Under the pieces are notes generated by a model, which saw nothing but the letters and a program-made list of their open reading frames with translations, was not told where the DNA came from and made no database searches. A DNA stretch of 64,000 nt. Origin: Aquilaria yunnanensis (taxonomy: Eukaryota > Streptophyta > Magnoliopsida > Malvales > Thymelaeaceae). Every line of letters begins with the position of its first letter. The stretch's first letter is position 1. The position numbers and the translations under genes were made by a program. Shown here piece after piece: positions 12,998 through 25,974 of the stretch. The stretch covers positions 85,078,893-85,142,892 of the forward strand of contig CM077594.1 in the NCBI GenBank assembly GCA_039654915.1, read 5' to 3'.

Positions 12998-13540
12998 TTT
13001 TTTTTTTATACTAGCTAGATGTTAGCAAACGGGGCCAAGGGATCCTATACATGTTCTGGTACAAAGTTCAAACTCAATTCTCTCAACTATTTCCTCAACC
13101 AACCTGGTGGTCTTCTTACCGTGGTAGCGCATGCTGCTATCCATCAAAATATGATACACTTCTGAGTTCTTTTGCAGTATACTCTCCAACTCCTATAATT
13201 CCCATAAATGTGTTTAATTTGCATCCAGCCAGCCACTTTATCCCAAACCTGTCGAGAGAAGGGGCAGGTTATAAACAAATGATCCAGCGTCTTAGGGGCT
13301 GCTAACGTTTCCCAACAGATCGAGCTAATACCACCCAGTTCTACGCCTTTTAACTCTCATGAGCTCAGAAGCCATCAACTGAAATTTTAGCACTAGAGGC
13401 AGCTGCATCCATAACTGCTCTTGCATTCTCAACTAAACCGGCCTTCATGCGGAAAATTCGTCTAACTTTCAATAAATCCTGCCAAAATAGCTGAATCAGT
13501 TAGATGTTTTCCCATCTGTGAATCTCTGTTAGGTGTTCAG
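12998..13540 (-). mobile_element. 5'-truncated L1-type LINE fragment with zf-RVT domain
   Basis: On the minus strand, around 13330-13210, the translation contains CWETLAAPKTLDHLFITCPF followed by a VWDKVAGW-type segment, the zinc-binding domain found at the end of plant L1 LINE reverse transcriptases. Upstream frames (about 13440-13370) are broken by stops. The fragment ends at a T-run on the plus strand (12998-13008), read as its poly(A) tail. It is a dead, truncated copy. Confidence 0.65.
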
Positions 13541-13615
13541 CTGGTAACTGTAACCAATTAAAACAAAATATGTTTTTTTCTAAGAAAACAAGAAGTAATC
13601 AATAAGTTAGATGAA

Positions 13616-13806
13616 TACTTCCTATGTCCTAAATTCTTTAAAACATTTATATTTGATATGAAAATTAAGAAAGAAGAAAAATGTTTGTCTTTTAAATGTA
13701 AAATTGAAAAAAGTAGATATTGAAATTATAGTTAAAAGATAATATGGTAAAATAATTTAGTAAATATGAAAATATTGTAAAGAATGCGAGCGAGATAGAT
13801 GGAGTA
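13616..13806. mobile_element. Probable Stowaway-type MITE
   Basis: An AT-rich segment of about 190 bases starts TACTTCCTATGTCC and ends with the roughly complementary GAGATAGATGGAGTA. It is flanked by TA dinucleotides. The ends recall the CTCCCTCCGT-type termini of plant Stowaway elements but are imperfect, so this is a tentative call. Confidence 0.45.
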
Positions 13807-13974
13807 CAAAACATTTTACATAAGTAATTTACTAACTAATTTCTTAAAAATTGCTTCCCATTTTACTGATGTTGAATGCTCATAATATCTATCCGTTTAC
13901 CCCTTAACTTTTGCTTTAAGTAAGGCCTAAATACCCAGAACACCCCTGTACTATGGCGACTTGATCATTCAATC

Positions 13975-16900
13975 CCTTTAACATTTTTGGGATACAAATC
14001 ATGATCAGTTTTGTTCTACGAAATCAATCACCATATCCATCAAAGTTGTTGAGGTAAAGTTCCTTCCGTTAAATGAACAAAAATAATTTTCATTTCTTTT
14101 TTCAACATGAATGGTTATGACAATTTGGATTGCACTTGTCCTAGAATATGTCTTCTTCGCCTGCCCTGTTAGATGAGCAACTTTCAATATTTTATAACCT
14201 TTAGCACATGGGCGGATTGGGATCCGTAGTTTGTTCTGCCTGCATGTATTTCCAAATGTTTTCTCAACAATTCGGTTGAATTAGAACCCGTACAATGCGG
14301 AGGAATACCATATCATTATGGATGATATTATCCCGGAGGATTATGTCAAGACAGTTAATCAGTTTTGTTTTACAAAATCAATCACCATATCCAATGAAGT
14401 CACTGAGGCAAGGTTTTTTCGATTAAATTAATAGCAGTCATTTTCTTTTTTATTTTCAAGATGAATGGTTCAGACAATTTGGATCACACTTGTCCTAGGT
14501 TCTGTCTTCTTTGCTTGCTTTGTCGGATGAGCATCTATTAGTATATTGTAACATAATGCGCATCAGTATAATGACGGTTCGAGATCTGTAATTTGCGGTG
14601 CTTGTTTGTATTTTGAAGTATTTCATGAACAGTTCGCTTGAATTGGAACCCGTACAACCAAGAGGAAAACCTTATCATTAAGGATGACATTATCTCATTG
14701 GATTATATCAAGATGGTTAATTAGTTTTGTCTTATGAAATCAATCACCATATTTAGCAAAGTCATTGAGGTAATGTTCCTTCCATTAAATTAACAGCTGT
14801 CATTTTCTTTTATATTTTCAAGATGAATCGTTTTGACAATTTGGATTGCACTTGTCCCAAGTTGTGTCTTCTTTGCCTACTTTGTTGGATGGGCAACTTT
14901 CAGTATTTTGTAACCTAAACCACATGTGGAAAAGGACAATTCAAGATCCGCAGTTTATGGTGTCTCTGTATATTTCCAAGTATTTTCCCAACAGTTCAAT
15001 TGAATTGGAACCTATACAACTCGAAGGAATACTTTATAATTAAGGATGAGATTATCTTGGAGGATTATATCAAGATGTTTTATCCGTTTTTTCTATTCAA
15101 TTACCATATCCAGCGAAGTCAAGAAGGTAAAATTCCTTCTATTCAATTAACAACAATCATTTTCTTTTCTATTTTCACGACGAATGGTTTTGACAATTTA
15201 GATCACACTTGTCCTAGGTTATATCTTCTTCGCATGCCCTATTGGATGTGGATATTTATTTTTTGTAACCTCAAGCGCAAGAGGATAAAGATGGTTTAGG
15301 ATCCATAGTTTGTGGTGCCTGCTTGTATTTCCAAATAATTTCCAAATAGTTTGGTTGAATTGGAACCCGTACAACTCAGAGGAATACGTTATCATTAAGG
15401 ATGACATATCTTGGAGAATTATATGAAGATGGTTGATTAGTTTTGTCTTATGGAATCAATCAATATATTCAACGAAGTCACTGAGGTAAAGTTCTTTCCA
15501 TTACATTAATAGCAGTCATTTTCTTTTCTATTTTTAAAACAAATGCTTTTGATAATTTGTATTGCGTTTATCCCAGGTTCTGTCTTCTTCATATACCTTG
15601 TTGGATGAACATCTTTCAGTATTTTGTAACCTAAAGCGCAGGAGGATAAAGACAGTGTCGGATCCATAATTTGTGGTGCCTACTTGTATTTCCAAGTATT
15701 TTCCAATAATTTGGTTGAATTAGAACCTGTACAACCAGAAGGAATACCTTATCATTAAGGATAACATTGCCTTGAAGGATTATATCAAGGTGGTTAATCA
15801 GTTTTTTTTTTTTAAATCAATCACCATATCCTGCAAAGTCATTGAGGTAAAGTTCTCTCTATTAAATTAATAGCAACTATAAAGGCTCTCCTAGTGTTTC
15901 CTCTACTTTGAATATTGAGGTAAGTAAATCTCAAGTTATTTCCCTAAAATAAGTTTTATTAAACAAGAAAAGCAAGCTAAGTAAGGTTAAATTGAGTTCC
16001 AAAGTGTAATTGGCACCTAAATGGAAAGGAGGGAAAAATGGTAATTTTGTCTCAAGTCAATGGCATGACCATAATTTCAGTAAAATTAGGCTCATGCAAG
16101 TGTTTTTAGCTAATTAAGTTAAAACCATAGGTATTTATAGCCATTTTAACCAAAAGCGAAAGTTAAGGGTGAAAAATGCACCAAGTGAGAAATTAAGCTA
16201 TTATGGCTTATAATGGCTTAAGTGGCTTAAGGGCAAAGTGTTTGGGTAAGAAAAACCTTTCTATGGGACCAAGGAGTGATGGTTTAGTGGAGGTTTAAGT
16301 GGCCTAAGTCAATCAAAGTTAAGGTTGAGGGCTAAAGTGTCAAATGGAAGAGAGGTTGGCTATGTAAGTGGAGGAGATGACACTATTCATCAACTCCCCC
16401 ATTTTCCATTTTTGTGGCTCTCTCTCATCCATAGCTCTCCACCTTCAAAGCTCCCATTTTAGCTAAAATTCCAACAAATTTGAAGGCTCCAAAGCTATCC
16501 TAACAAGCCCTTAGCTCAGTTTTGGTGGATTTGGTGCATTTGGAGTTGTTCTTGCAAGTTTTTGGTTTAAACCCTAAGGTAAATGTCTTTGATCCTTGTG
16601 GGTTAGCTCTAACCTTGTTAAATGGTTAGAAATGGTCTTAATTTCGTGCCCTTGGTGTCCAATTTGGTTGAATTCAAGCTTGGAACTCAAAGGAACTCTA
16701 TGGAGCTCAAGTGTGCTTGTTGCTTGTTTCTTGCTTTAAGGATGATTTGAGGTAAGGGATTTAAGTTAATTCAGCTCAAATAATGCATAGAAATGTAGTA
16801 TTATGTGTGGGAATGAAGTAGAAACAAGACCCATGTGAATTGGACTTTAGATGGAAAAGTTTGAGCAAGTTTCGTGCAAGTTCGCACATTGTTGTACAAT

Positions 16901-19900
16901 GCTGTAATGCATTGGTGACTCATAGCCATTGGTGATGCCATTTGGTGACTATCGACGTGAATTAGAGATGCATCGCTGGTAAGCCTCAGGATTCCCGAGC
17001 ATTGATGCCTTTGGCGACACATCACCAAGGCATTAATCCCTTAAGCTTGGGGCATCCTAAGTTGGGTCATCATTCCTAGGCTAATTTAAGATGTTTTGTA
17101 GCCTTGGTTGGGTCAAGAACTCATTCTTAAGTTGGAAATTATGCATTATGTATATGGTAGCTAAGTGGTGTGGTTAAAGTAGAGTAAGAAAGTTAAAGTG
17201 TTTAAGTTGCTAAGGGAGCACTAAGGGGATTAAAGCGGGTTTCAGACTCTTTGTTGGCTCAAGTGGGAGGTCTTAGACCTTTGGGCAATCAATGGAAACC
17301 TAAGAGGATCCCAACCAAACCTTAAGGTTTGGTAAGTAAGCCACCAAGAAGTTCGAGCTCAGCAAGTTGAACCACATAAAACAGCTACCCTATACAATAA
17401 GTTAAAAGAAGAGACAGGTAAGGAAGGAGTAAGCGGTGACTTACTCTAACTAGTTAGTGGTGGGCAAGGGTTGAGTAAGTGATGACTTATTCTAAGACAC
17501 CCGTAAGAGGACTTCATGGGGTTAGTTAAGAGCTAGCATAGGATATGAGAGCTAGTATCCAAGTATCCCAGCCGTATGATCTCACGACAAGTCTTGTACC
17601 TATGGGTGTAAGGAAGTCCTAAATGCATCTGCATGTGCATATATCACTCATTCATCCATCCATCCATTATTTGCATTGTTTGTTGTTTTTATTCTTGACT
17701 CTGGTTGTGTAGTTGGTTGCTTGTTTTGTTTTGTATGCTATATACATATACTTGTTGTGCTTTGTACACTTGCATATTTTTCCCCTTATAAGTGCCAAAT
17801 CCTTTATTGAGTACTTTTAAGTACTCACCCCTTAAGTGTTGTGCAAGTTAAGCGGGCTAGTCAAGCTTAACAGTTGGTAAGAGACAGCTGTTAAAGCTAA
17901 GTTTTATTAGTTTAAAGGTATTCTCTAAGTAGGAAACTTTACATTTCTAAGTTACTTATGAAATAAGCTAGTAATAACTAAAGTGTTTGCCTTACAGTTT
18001 GAGGCTAAGAAAGTACAAAGAAAATGTTACTCATCACTTGAAGCTAGCTTGCTTGGGTGAAGAGCTAAAGATGGATTTTAGTAAATATAAGTTGCTTCTT
18101 CTAAATGTATGGTATTTTCAGATAATGAGATTGCCTTTACTAGTGTCCATTGGTATGTATAACATTAGGTTTATATTTGGGTGCATATAAGTTTGAGATG
18201 TATGCACATAGTTGTTATTTGAAGTTAAAGCAACTAAATTTTTATGTCTTGGCTTGTTTTGAATTATGTTTTTATTAACTGCCGTGGCATTGTTTTCAAT
18301 GATATTTTAATTTAATTGTTATCGCATAGCCAGGACAATGTATGCATATTTCCTATGCAGGGTAGGCTAAGTAACTAGTTGCACATAATGATTTAAGATA
18401 CTTCTCGAGTAATAACTAGCCAATTGTAACCTAAGTGGGATTATAGTTCTCAAAGAGCCTATTAGTGTTAGTAATTTAGGGCACTAAGGCTCTGTTCTAC
18501 CATAGCAACCATTTTCATTTCTATTTTCAATACGAATGGCTCTAACAATTTGGATCACACTTGTCCTAGGTTCTGTCTTCTTCTCTTGCTTTGTTGGGTG
18601 AGCATCTTTCAGCATTTTATAACTTAAAGCGCATAAGGATGATGATAGTTCATAATCTGCAATTTATGGTGCCTACTTGTTTTTCTAAGTTTTTTTTTCT
18701 AACAGTTTGTTTGAATTGGAACCTGTACAACCCAGGGGAATATCTTATCATTAAGGATGACATTATCCCAGAAAATTATATCAAGATGGTAAATTAGTTT
18801 TGTGTTGCAAAATCAATCAACATACTTAGAGAAGTTGTTGACGTAAAGTTCATTCTATTAAATTAAAAGCAGTCATTTTCATTTCATTTTTTCAAAACAA
18901 TGGTTCTAACAATTTAGATGGCACTTGTCTCAAGTTATCTCTTCTTTGACTGCTCTATTGGATGAGCATCTTTCAATATTTTGTAACCTAAAGCGCTCGA
19001 GGATAAGGATAGTTTTGGGATCAGCAGTTTGTGGTGCTGGCTTGTATTTTCAAGTATTTTCCCAATAGTTTGGTTGAATCAAAAGTCATACAACCCGAAG
19101 GAATATATTATCATTAAGGATGATATTATCTTGGAGGATTATATTAAGATGGTTAATTAGTTTTGTCTTACAAAATTAGTAACCATATCCAGCAAAGTCG
19201 CTGAGGTAATGTTCATTCTATTAAATTAACAGTAGTTGTTTTCTTTTCTATTTTCAAGATGAATGGTTTTGATAATTTGTATTGCACTTGTCCCAGGTTT
19301 TGTTTTCTTCGCCTACTATATTCGATGAACATTTTTCAATATTTTGTAATGTAAAGCACATGGGGATAAGGACGGTTTAGGATCTATAGTTTGTGGTGCA
19401 TGGTTGTATTTGCAAGTATTTTTTCCAACATGTTAGTTGAATTGGAGCTTGTACAATCTTGGTGGAATACCTTATCGTTAAAGATGATATTATCCTAGAG
19501 GAATATTTCAAGATCATTCATCAGTTTTGTCTTACAAAATCAATTACTATATCTAGTGAAGTCGCTAAGGTGAAGTTCCTTCGATTAAATTAACCGTAGT
19601 CATTTTATTTTCTATTTTTCAGACGAATGGTTCTGAATATTTGGATCGCACTTGTCTTAGGTTCTGTCTTCTTCCCTTGCCCTGTTGGACGAGTATTTTT
19701 CAATATTTTGAACCTAAAATGCTTGAGGACAAGGATGGTTTGGGTTCTGCAGTTTATGGTGCCTGCTCGTATTTCTAATTATTCTCCTAATAGTTTGGTT
19801 GAATTAGAAGCCTATACAACTTGCTCGTATTTCTAATAATTAAGGATAACATTATCCTAGAGGATTATATCAAAATGGTTAATCAGTTTTGTCTTATGAA

Positions 19901-21070
19901 ATCAATCACCTTATCTAGGAAAATCGTTGAAGTAAAAGTCCTTTAATTAAGTTAACAGCAATATATTTCTTTACTATTTTCAAAAGGAATGGTTTTGACA
20001 AATTGGATTACACTTGTAGTAGGTTTTGTATTCTTCACCTCCTCTGTTTGATAAGCATGTTTCAGTGTTTTGTAACTTAAAGTAAATGAGGGTAAGGACG
20101 GTTCAGGCTCTGCAACTTGTGGCATCTGCTTGTATTTCCAAGTATTTTCCCAACAGTTCGATTGAATTGGAGCCCTTACAAACCTGAAGAATATCATATC
20201 ATTAAGGATAACATTATCCTAAAGGATTATATGAAGAAGGTTAATTAGTTTTGTCTTACAAAATGAATCACCATGTCTAGTGAAGTTGTTGAGGTAAAAT
20301 TCCTTCTATTAAATTAACAATAGTTATTTTCCTTTTAATTTTTAAGAAGAATACTTTTGACAATTTGGATTGCACTTGTCCCGAATTCTGTCTTCTTCGC
20401 CTGCCCTGTTGGATGGGCATTTTTAGTAATTTATAACCTAAAGCACTTTCGGATAAGATCAATTTCACAATTTGCAGTTTGTGGCTCCTGTTTGTATTTC
20501 CAAGTATTTCCCCAACCATTTAGTTGAATTTTAACCCGTACAACCCAAAGGAATACCTTATTGTTATGGATGACATTATCTCGGAGGATTATATCAAGAT
20601 GGTTGATCAATTTTATCTTACAAAATTGATCACCATATCCAGCAAACTTGCTGAAGTAAAGTTCTTTAAATTAAATTAATAGCAGTAAGTTTCTTTTATA
20701 TTTTCAAGACGAATGGTTCAGACAATTTGGATAGCACTTGTCCTAGGTTCTATCTTTTTCGCTTGTCCTCTTGGATAAGCATTTTAGTATTTTGTAACCT
20801 AAAGCACATGAGGATAAGTTCGATTCGAGATCTACAGTTTGTGGTGACTACTTGTATTTCCAAGTGTTTTCCTAGCAATTCAATTGAGTTTGAACCCCAT
20901 ACAACCCAAAGTAATACCTTTTCATTATAGATGCCATTATCTTGGAGAATCATATTAAGATGGTTAGTTGGTTTTGTCTAATGGAATCAATCACCATATC
21001 CAGTGAAGTCACTAAGGTACAGTTCCTTCTTCTAAACTAACAACAGTCATTTTATTTTTTGTTTTGAAGA
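13975..21070 (+). repeat. Tandem array of about 13 units of roughly 360 bp, split by a solo LTR
   Basis: The phrase CAATCACCATATCC or a variant recurs near 14026, 14379, 14740, 15098, 15456, 15817, then (after the LTR) 18813, 19177, 19540, 19902, 20264, 20626 and 20985, a period of 354-364 bases. Each unit has a longer block of about 305 bases starting ACGAATGGTT and ending GTCGCTGAG. This is followed by GTAAAGTTCC, about 40 AT-rich bases, and a pyrimidine tract ending TTTTCAAG. The block borders therefore resemble a 3' and a 5' splice site. Frames within the blocks contain stops and shifts. One frame in several units reads as a protein-like stretch (KYFPNSSVELEP) with weak resemblance to plant B3-domain proteins, which I do not claim as an identification. 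Confidence 0.88.
15878..18504 (+). mobile_element. Solo LTR (about 2.6 kb) inserted in the tandem array
   Basis: The ~360-bp array is interrupted exactly here. Both junctions carry GCAAC (15873-15877 and 18505-18509), a 5-base target-site duplication. The inserted DNA is related, in opposite orientation, to the LTR fragment at 22633-25012 and more distantly to the LTR at 3869-6349, for example in the AATTAGGCTCATG and AACTAGCCAATTGTAACC regions. The termini read TA...TA rather than TG...CA. This is consistent with later transitions at both ends, since the related copy begins TGTGACAACTC. No internal element sequence remains. Confidence 0.78.
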
Positions 21071-21220
21071 CAAATGGTATTAAATGTGAGTGATAAAGGT
21101 CCTTCAGGTGTTCTTGTGAATAGTATTATGCACTTTCTTGTGAATGTGAGTGACAAACCTGAAATTAATCCCAGGTGTCTTGTTTTTGCAATTGATCTAC
21201 ATGCACAATATTATAGGGAG
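21071..21220 (+). pseudogene. Exon-like segment downstream of the tandem array, unknown family
   Basis: After the last array unit a pyrimidine-rich tract ends in GAAG, and an open stretch follows that translates from ATG 21074 as MVLNVSDKGPSGVLVNSIMH, continuing to LVFAIDLHAQYYRE, and ends GGGAG followed by GTGAGATT, a good 5' splice site. The composition looks protein-coding. I do not recognise the family. It may be the neighbouring exon of the gene whose other exon was amplified into the ~360-bp array. A similar sequence for its last part recurs at about 22600-22632. Confidence 0.35.
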
Positions 21221-22632
21221 GTGAGATTGCCTCTAATTTCCTTGTTGTCATGTGTACACAAGATTAATTTATATATACAAGATGTTTAGTAATATGTCTT
21301 AATTTAGGCTTCATTAAGGTAACTTAACCTATTTGATCCTTTTTATCTCTCATTCAACCTTAAGTACAAATATAAACAAGATGATAGTAAGCCTAATTAT
21401 AACAAAACTCTAGTCATAAATGTAACTAAAATGTATACAACGGACTACAATTTGGTGAAATTTTAGAAAAATGTTGTAATGATATTTCAAACAAATTTAA
21501 AATCATAAAATAGTATATTATTTTATTTCTTGTGTACCTTGAATGTTATTTGTATGAAATTTCTAGATAAGTAAATGTGAGAACTTGAAATTTTTAGATC
21601 ACTAACACAAAGAGGCATTTAAGAAAAAAAGGATGGCTAAATTGTGTATGTGATAATCAATACTCAAATTTTTACTTGTCTATTCTTTTACCAAAACAAA
21701 CAATCACAAACTTTATCTATCAACTTTTGATTTAGTTTAAGTCAAGTCTTGAGGTATTGTCTCCATTTTTGGCATAAGCATATATTGACTTCGTGAATGC
21801 ACAAACAACCTATAGGTATATTACATGCTTCCTAAATGCAAGTTAAGAAATGTGTAAGAAGAATATAAGTTTGAAATTGATGTTAGGAACACACATGACT
21901 AAAATTTAGAAAGAAGGGTAAAAGTATTTGTTCCAGCGTGAGTTTAAAGGTCAGGCACATCTTAAAAAAAGTTCAAAGTTCAATCCATTTCTTCTTAGCC
22001 CCTAAAACTTATTCAATTCTATATGAAAAATTATAAAAACTTACTTGATTTAACCTAATTGACACTTTTCTTCATAGACAGAAACCTCCATCTGGTTTTG
22101 CCTAACTCGTAAGACTTTTTTTTTTAATCACTTTCTTGAATTGTGGAGATAAATTTTTGAAAAATTTTGAATTAATGAATTCTAGAATGAGTTTTAATGA
22201 CAATTGAACAAAACCTAGAGGTCCGGCGCATTATAAATGAATTTCAAAATTTGAATCATTTTATTTACATAAGTAGTTAAGTGCAAAAAAGATATAAAAA
22301 GATAAAACAAAAAGGTAAAAATGTGTTTTCACTTGATGTGGTTTTCAAGGTTAGTAGCATGTTTTAAAATTTGAATTATATTATTTCCACTTTCCCAAAA
22401 CCCGTTTAATTGTATTAAAGTTAAACGCTCACATGCTCGAAAACTGTAGGACTATCCTACACTTTTCTTACGCTTTCTATTTTTGACTCAGGTATTTTCT
22501 ACAGTTTAGTCCTACGATTTTTATTGTAGGAAATAAATATTTCCTACTATAATCCTATGGTTTTTTGTGTCTCAAATACCCTGCTATCTTGTAGTGCGAA
22601 ATTAATCACAGGTGTTTTGTTTTTGCAGTTGA
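21165..22632. repeat. First copy of a diverged direct duplication plus adjoining spacer
   Basis: The stretch 21545-22430 (TATGAAATTTCTAGATAAGT through TTTCCACTTTCCCAAAACCCG) recurs with about 90% similarity by eye at 25017-25900 in the same orientation. In addition, 21170-21205 (CAGGTGTCTTGTTTTTGCAA) resembles 22605-22640. A unit of about 1.4 kb was therefore duplicated, and an LTR later landed in the second copy. No coding sequence is supported. At 22443-22520 a short imperfect inverted repeat around CTGTAGGACTA is present. Confidence 0.7.
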
Positions 22633-25012
22633 TATGCATGCTTTTGTCCTGGCAATACAAACAAATAAGTAAACTATTTGAAAAACATTGTTCAAGCATT
22701 TCATTTAAAACATACTTAAACCGTTCCAAGACAATAAAATACTAGATACTTCGACTTCAAGTAATAGTTTTGTACACACTTAACATCACTAGCATGCACC
22801 CAAAAGTAACTCAATAGTTTTACACCACAATGTATCCTAATAGAGGCAACATCTTAGTACACAAGGTATTATATACACGAGACAAAAACCTAACTAAGAT
22901 CCTTTACTTGAGCCCCACCTTTGAGTTATCAAAGCTCTAAGTGCAAGCCATTCCTTAGTCCTTATGCACCATTTAGCCTATATACTGTAAAGGCACAAAA
23001 CTTAGTTAGTACATAGCTTAGTCCACAAGTAAACTTAGAATCAAAAGGATTCTAAAGAAAGAGTACCTGCAAAAAGAGAAAGCTTAGCTCACAACTATCT
23101 ACTAGTTGTTAGGCCTGGTGTTAGAACCTGGACAACAAACTTAAGGGAGTGAGTACATGAATGTACATAGTAAGGGTCCTTTGGGGTACCTGCAAAGAAG
23201 ATAACAAGTAAGCAAGCATGCAAACATGACAGACAAACAATCAAGCAATCAACCAACAAGCAACTTAAGGCAACAACATGGAAGATATGCAATGCATGAA
23301 TGTATGATATGTAATTCACACAATCCTTGGGACTTCTTGCACGTTAGGTGCCTTATACTTGCTGTGACCTCAAACGATGGAGGTAGTTGAGACACTGGCC
23401 TTCGTATCTCGAATACTTTACCTCCCTTAAGTCCCACTTATGGGTCCTAGAGCAGGTCATCACCTTCTCTCAAAACTTATCCGTCTTATCCTCAATTTAT
23501 TGTACAGGGTAGCCATATTATGTGGTTTAACTTGCCAAGCTCTCAGAGCTTAGCTTAGAGCTCCTTAGTAGCTCACTTACCAAACCAAATGGTTTAGTTG
23601 GGGTCGTTTTAGGTTTCTTATTCAATTCCCTTAAGTTTTAGACCTTTCTCTTTCAGGCCAATGTAGCCTCTGAAACCGACCTAATCCCCTTTAGTGCCCT
23701 ATTGACGACTTGAGCACTTTTAGCTTTTAGCCATTCTGCTTAGCTCTACCATAATCACAATACTTAGCTATTTCTTAAATAATTAGTCTAGGTATGATAA
23801 CCGAGAGTTTGAGGTATTTGTAGGATGCCTTGAGCTTGAGGGACTAGTGCGTTGGTGATGCCATTAGCGACGCGTCACCAAAGGCATTAACGCTTTGGAA
23901 TCCTGACGTCTAATGGTGACGTGTCTCCAGTTCGTGTCATCGTTCGCCAATGCAGTACAGCATTGCACGACAGCATGCGAACTTGCACAAAACTTACTCA
24001 AACTTTCCCGTCCCAAGGCCAATTCACATGGGTCTTGTTTTTACTTCATTCCCACTCATACTACTACATTTCTATGCATTATTTGAGCTAAATTAACTTG
24101 AACCCTTACCTCAAATTCATCCACAAAGTAAGAATCGAAGCACAAGCTCACTTGAGCTCAACTAAGCTCTCTTGAGTTCCAATCCTAAAACCAGCATAAT
24201 ATGGCACCAAGAACCTCAAATTAAGACAATTTTTAGCTACACAAACAACTTAGAACCAGCTCAAATAAAACAAAGAAGCTTACTTTAGGTTTCAAGTCTA
24301 AACAAAGCATCAAAGAGCTAGATTGAAGCAAGAACACCAAAAAATGAGCTTGAGGCTTCTTGTAATCACCTTAGGGCCTTCAAATTCAATGGAAATTTAT
24401 AGAATTTGGGAGCTTTAGAGCATAAATTCTGGTGGGGAGAGGGAGCTACAAATTTTGGGAAAGAAAACAAATGGTAAAGGAAGTCAACTAGCCTAAAAAA
24501 ATCCTAACCACCCCACTAAAACATGTTTCTTGTTTTCTTCCTCCTTGACCCTCAAGTTCTCATTTGTTTTAGTTTGGTCACTAAACACTTACCCAAAACC
24601 ATCCCTCCTTTGTCCTAAAGGATGCCTAAAAACTTCTTACACTTAGCCTCTTGGACACTTAAGCCACTTAAGACATAAATGGCTCAATTGAGCACTTAGT
24701 GCAACTTTTTACTCTTTTCCTTCAAAGATGGTTCTAATAGCTAGGATAACTAATGGTCTTGACTTAATTAGGCAAAATTCCTTAAATGACTCTAATTTCA
24801 TAAAAATAATAGTCATGTTATTCACTTGGGGTCAAAATTACCATTTTGCCCCTTTTGACTTTTAGGTGCCAAACCACACTTAATAACTCATTTACTTAAC
24901 TAAACTTGTCTTTCTTGCTTAATAAGGTGCTAACTTGAGGTACTTAATTAAAACACTTAAATAAAAATATTTACTTGGTTAAAACCCGTCATTGACTAAG
25001 AGAGTTGTCACA
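22633..25012 (-). mobile_element. LTR fragment in minus orientation, truncated at its 3' end
   Basis: Read on the minus strand it starts with an intact terminus TGTGACAACTCTCTTAG (at 25012) and follows the solo LTR at 15878-18504 along most of its length. Shared landmarks include the AATGGTAATTTTG region, the ATTCACATGGGTCTTG region and the GCGACGCGTCACC motif. Similarity is lost at about 22633, where flanking duplicated DNA begins, so the last part of the LTR and some target DNA are deleted. No gag or pol sequence is attached. Confidence 0.72.
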
Positions 25013-25905
25013 ATTTGCATGAAATTTCTAGATAAGTGAATGTGAGAACTTGAAATTTTTAGATCACTAACACAAAGAGCCACTCAAGAAAAAAATATAC
25101 GTCTAAATGGTGTATGTGATAATCAAGACACAAATTTTTACTTGTCTATTCTTTTACCGAAACAAACAATCGTAAACTTTATCTATCAACTTTTGATTTA
25201 GTTTAAGTCAAGTCTTGAGATATTGTCTCCATTTTGGCATAAGCATGTATTGACTTCGTGAATGCACAAACAACCCATAGGTATATTACATACTTCCTAA
25301 ATGCAAGCCATGAAATGTGCAATAAAAATATAAGTTTGAACTTGACTTTAGGAATACGCAGGATTAAAATTTAGAAAGAAGGGTAAAAGTATTTGTTCCA
25401 GCATGAGTTTAAAGGTCAAGCACATCTTAAAAAAAGTCCAAAGTTCAATTCATTTCTTCTCAGCCCCCAAAACTTATTCAATTCTATACGGAAAATTATA
25501 AAAACCTACATTATTTGACCTAACTGACACTTTTCTTCATAGACAGAAACCTTCATTTGGTTTTGCTTGACCTTTAAGACTTTTTTTTTTTATCTCTTTC
25601 TTGAATTATGGAGATAAATTTTTGAAAAACTTTGAATTAATGAATTCTAGAATGAGTTTTAATGACAAATGAACAAAACCTAGAGGTTAGGCACATTATA
25701 AATGAATTTTAAAATTTGAATCATTGTATCTATATAAGTAGTTAAGTACACATAGGATATAAAAAGATTAAAAAAAAAATGAAAAAAATGTGTTTTCACT
25801 TGATGTGGTTTTAAAGGTTAATAGTGTGTTTTAAAATTTGAATTATATTATTTCCACTTTCCCAAAACCCGTATATTGTATTAATGTTAAACGTTCACCT
25901 GCTCC
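25013..25905. repeat. Second copy of the direct duplication
   Basis: This segment repeats 21545-22430 in the same direction with scattered substitutions and small indels. It begins directly at the LTR terminus. The equivalent of about 21210-21540 is missing, consistent with a deletion at the LTR junction. It has no supported coding content. Confidence 0.75.
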
Positions 25906-25974
25906 ACATTGTTCTAGCTTTCTTTTCCTTGACTATGTCGATTACTTGGTTTGGATTGTATCACAGTCAGAAAA

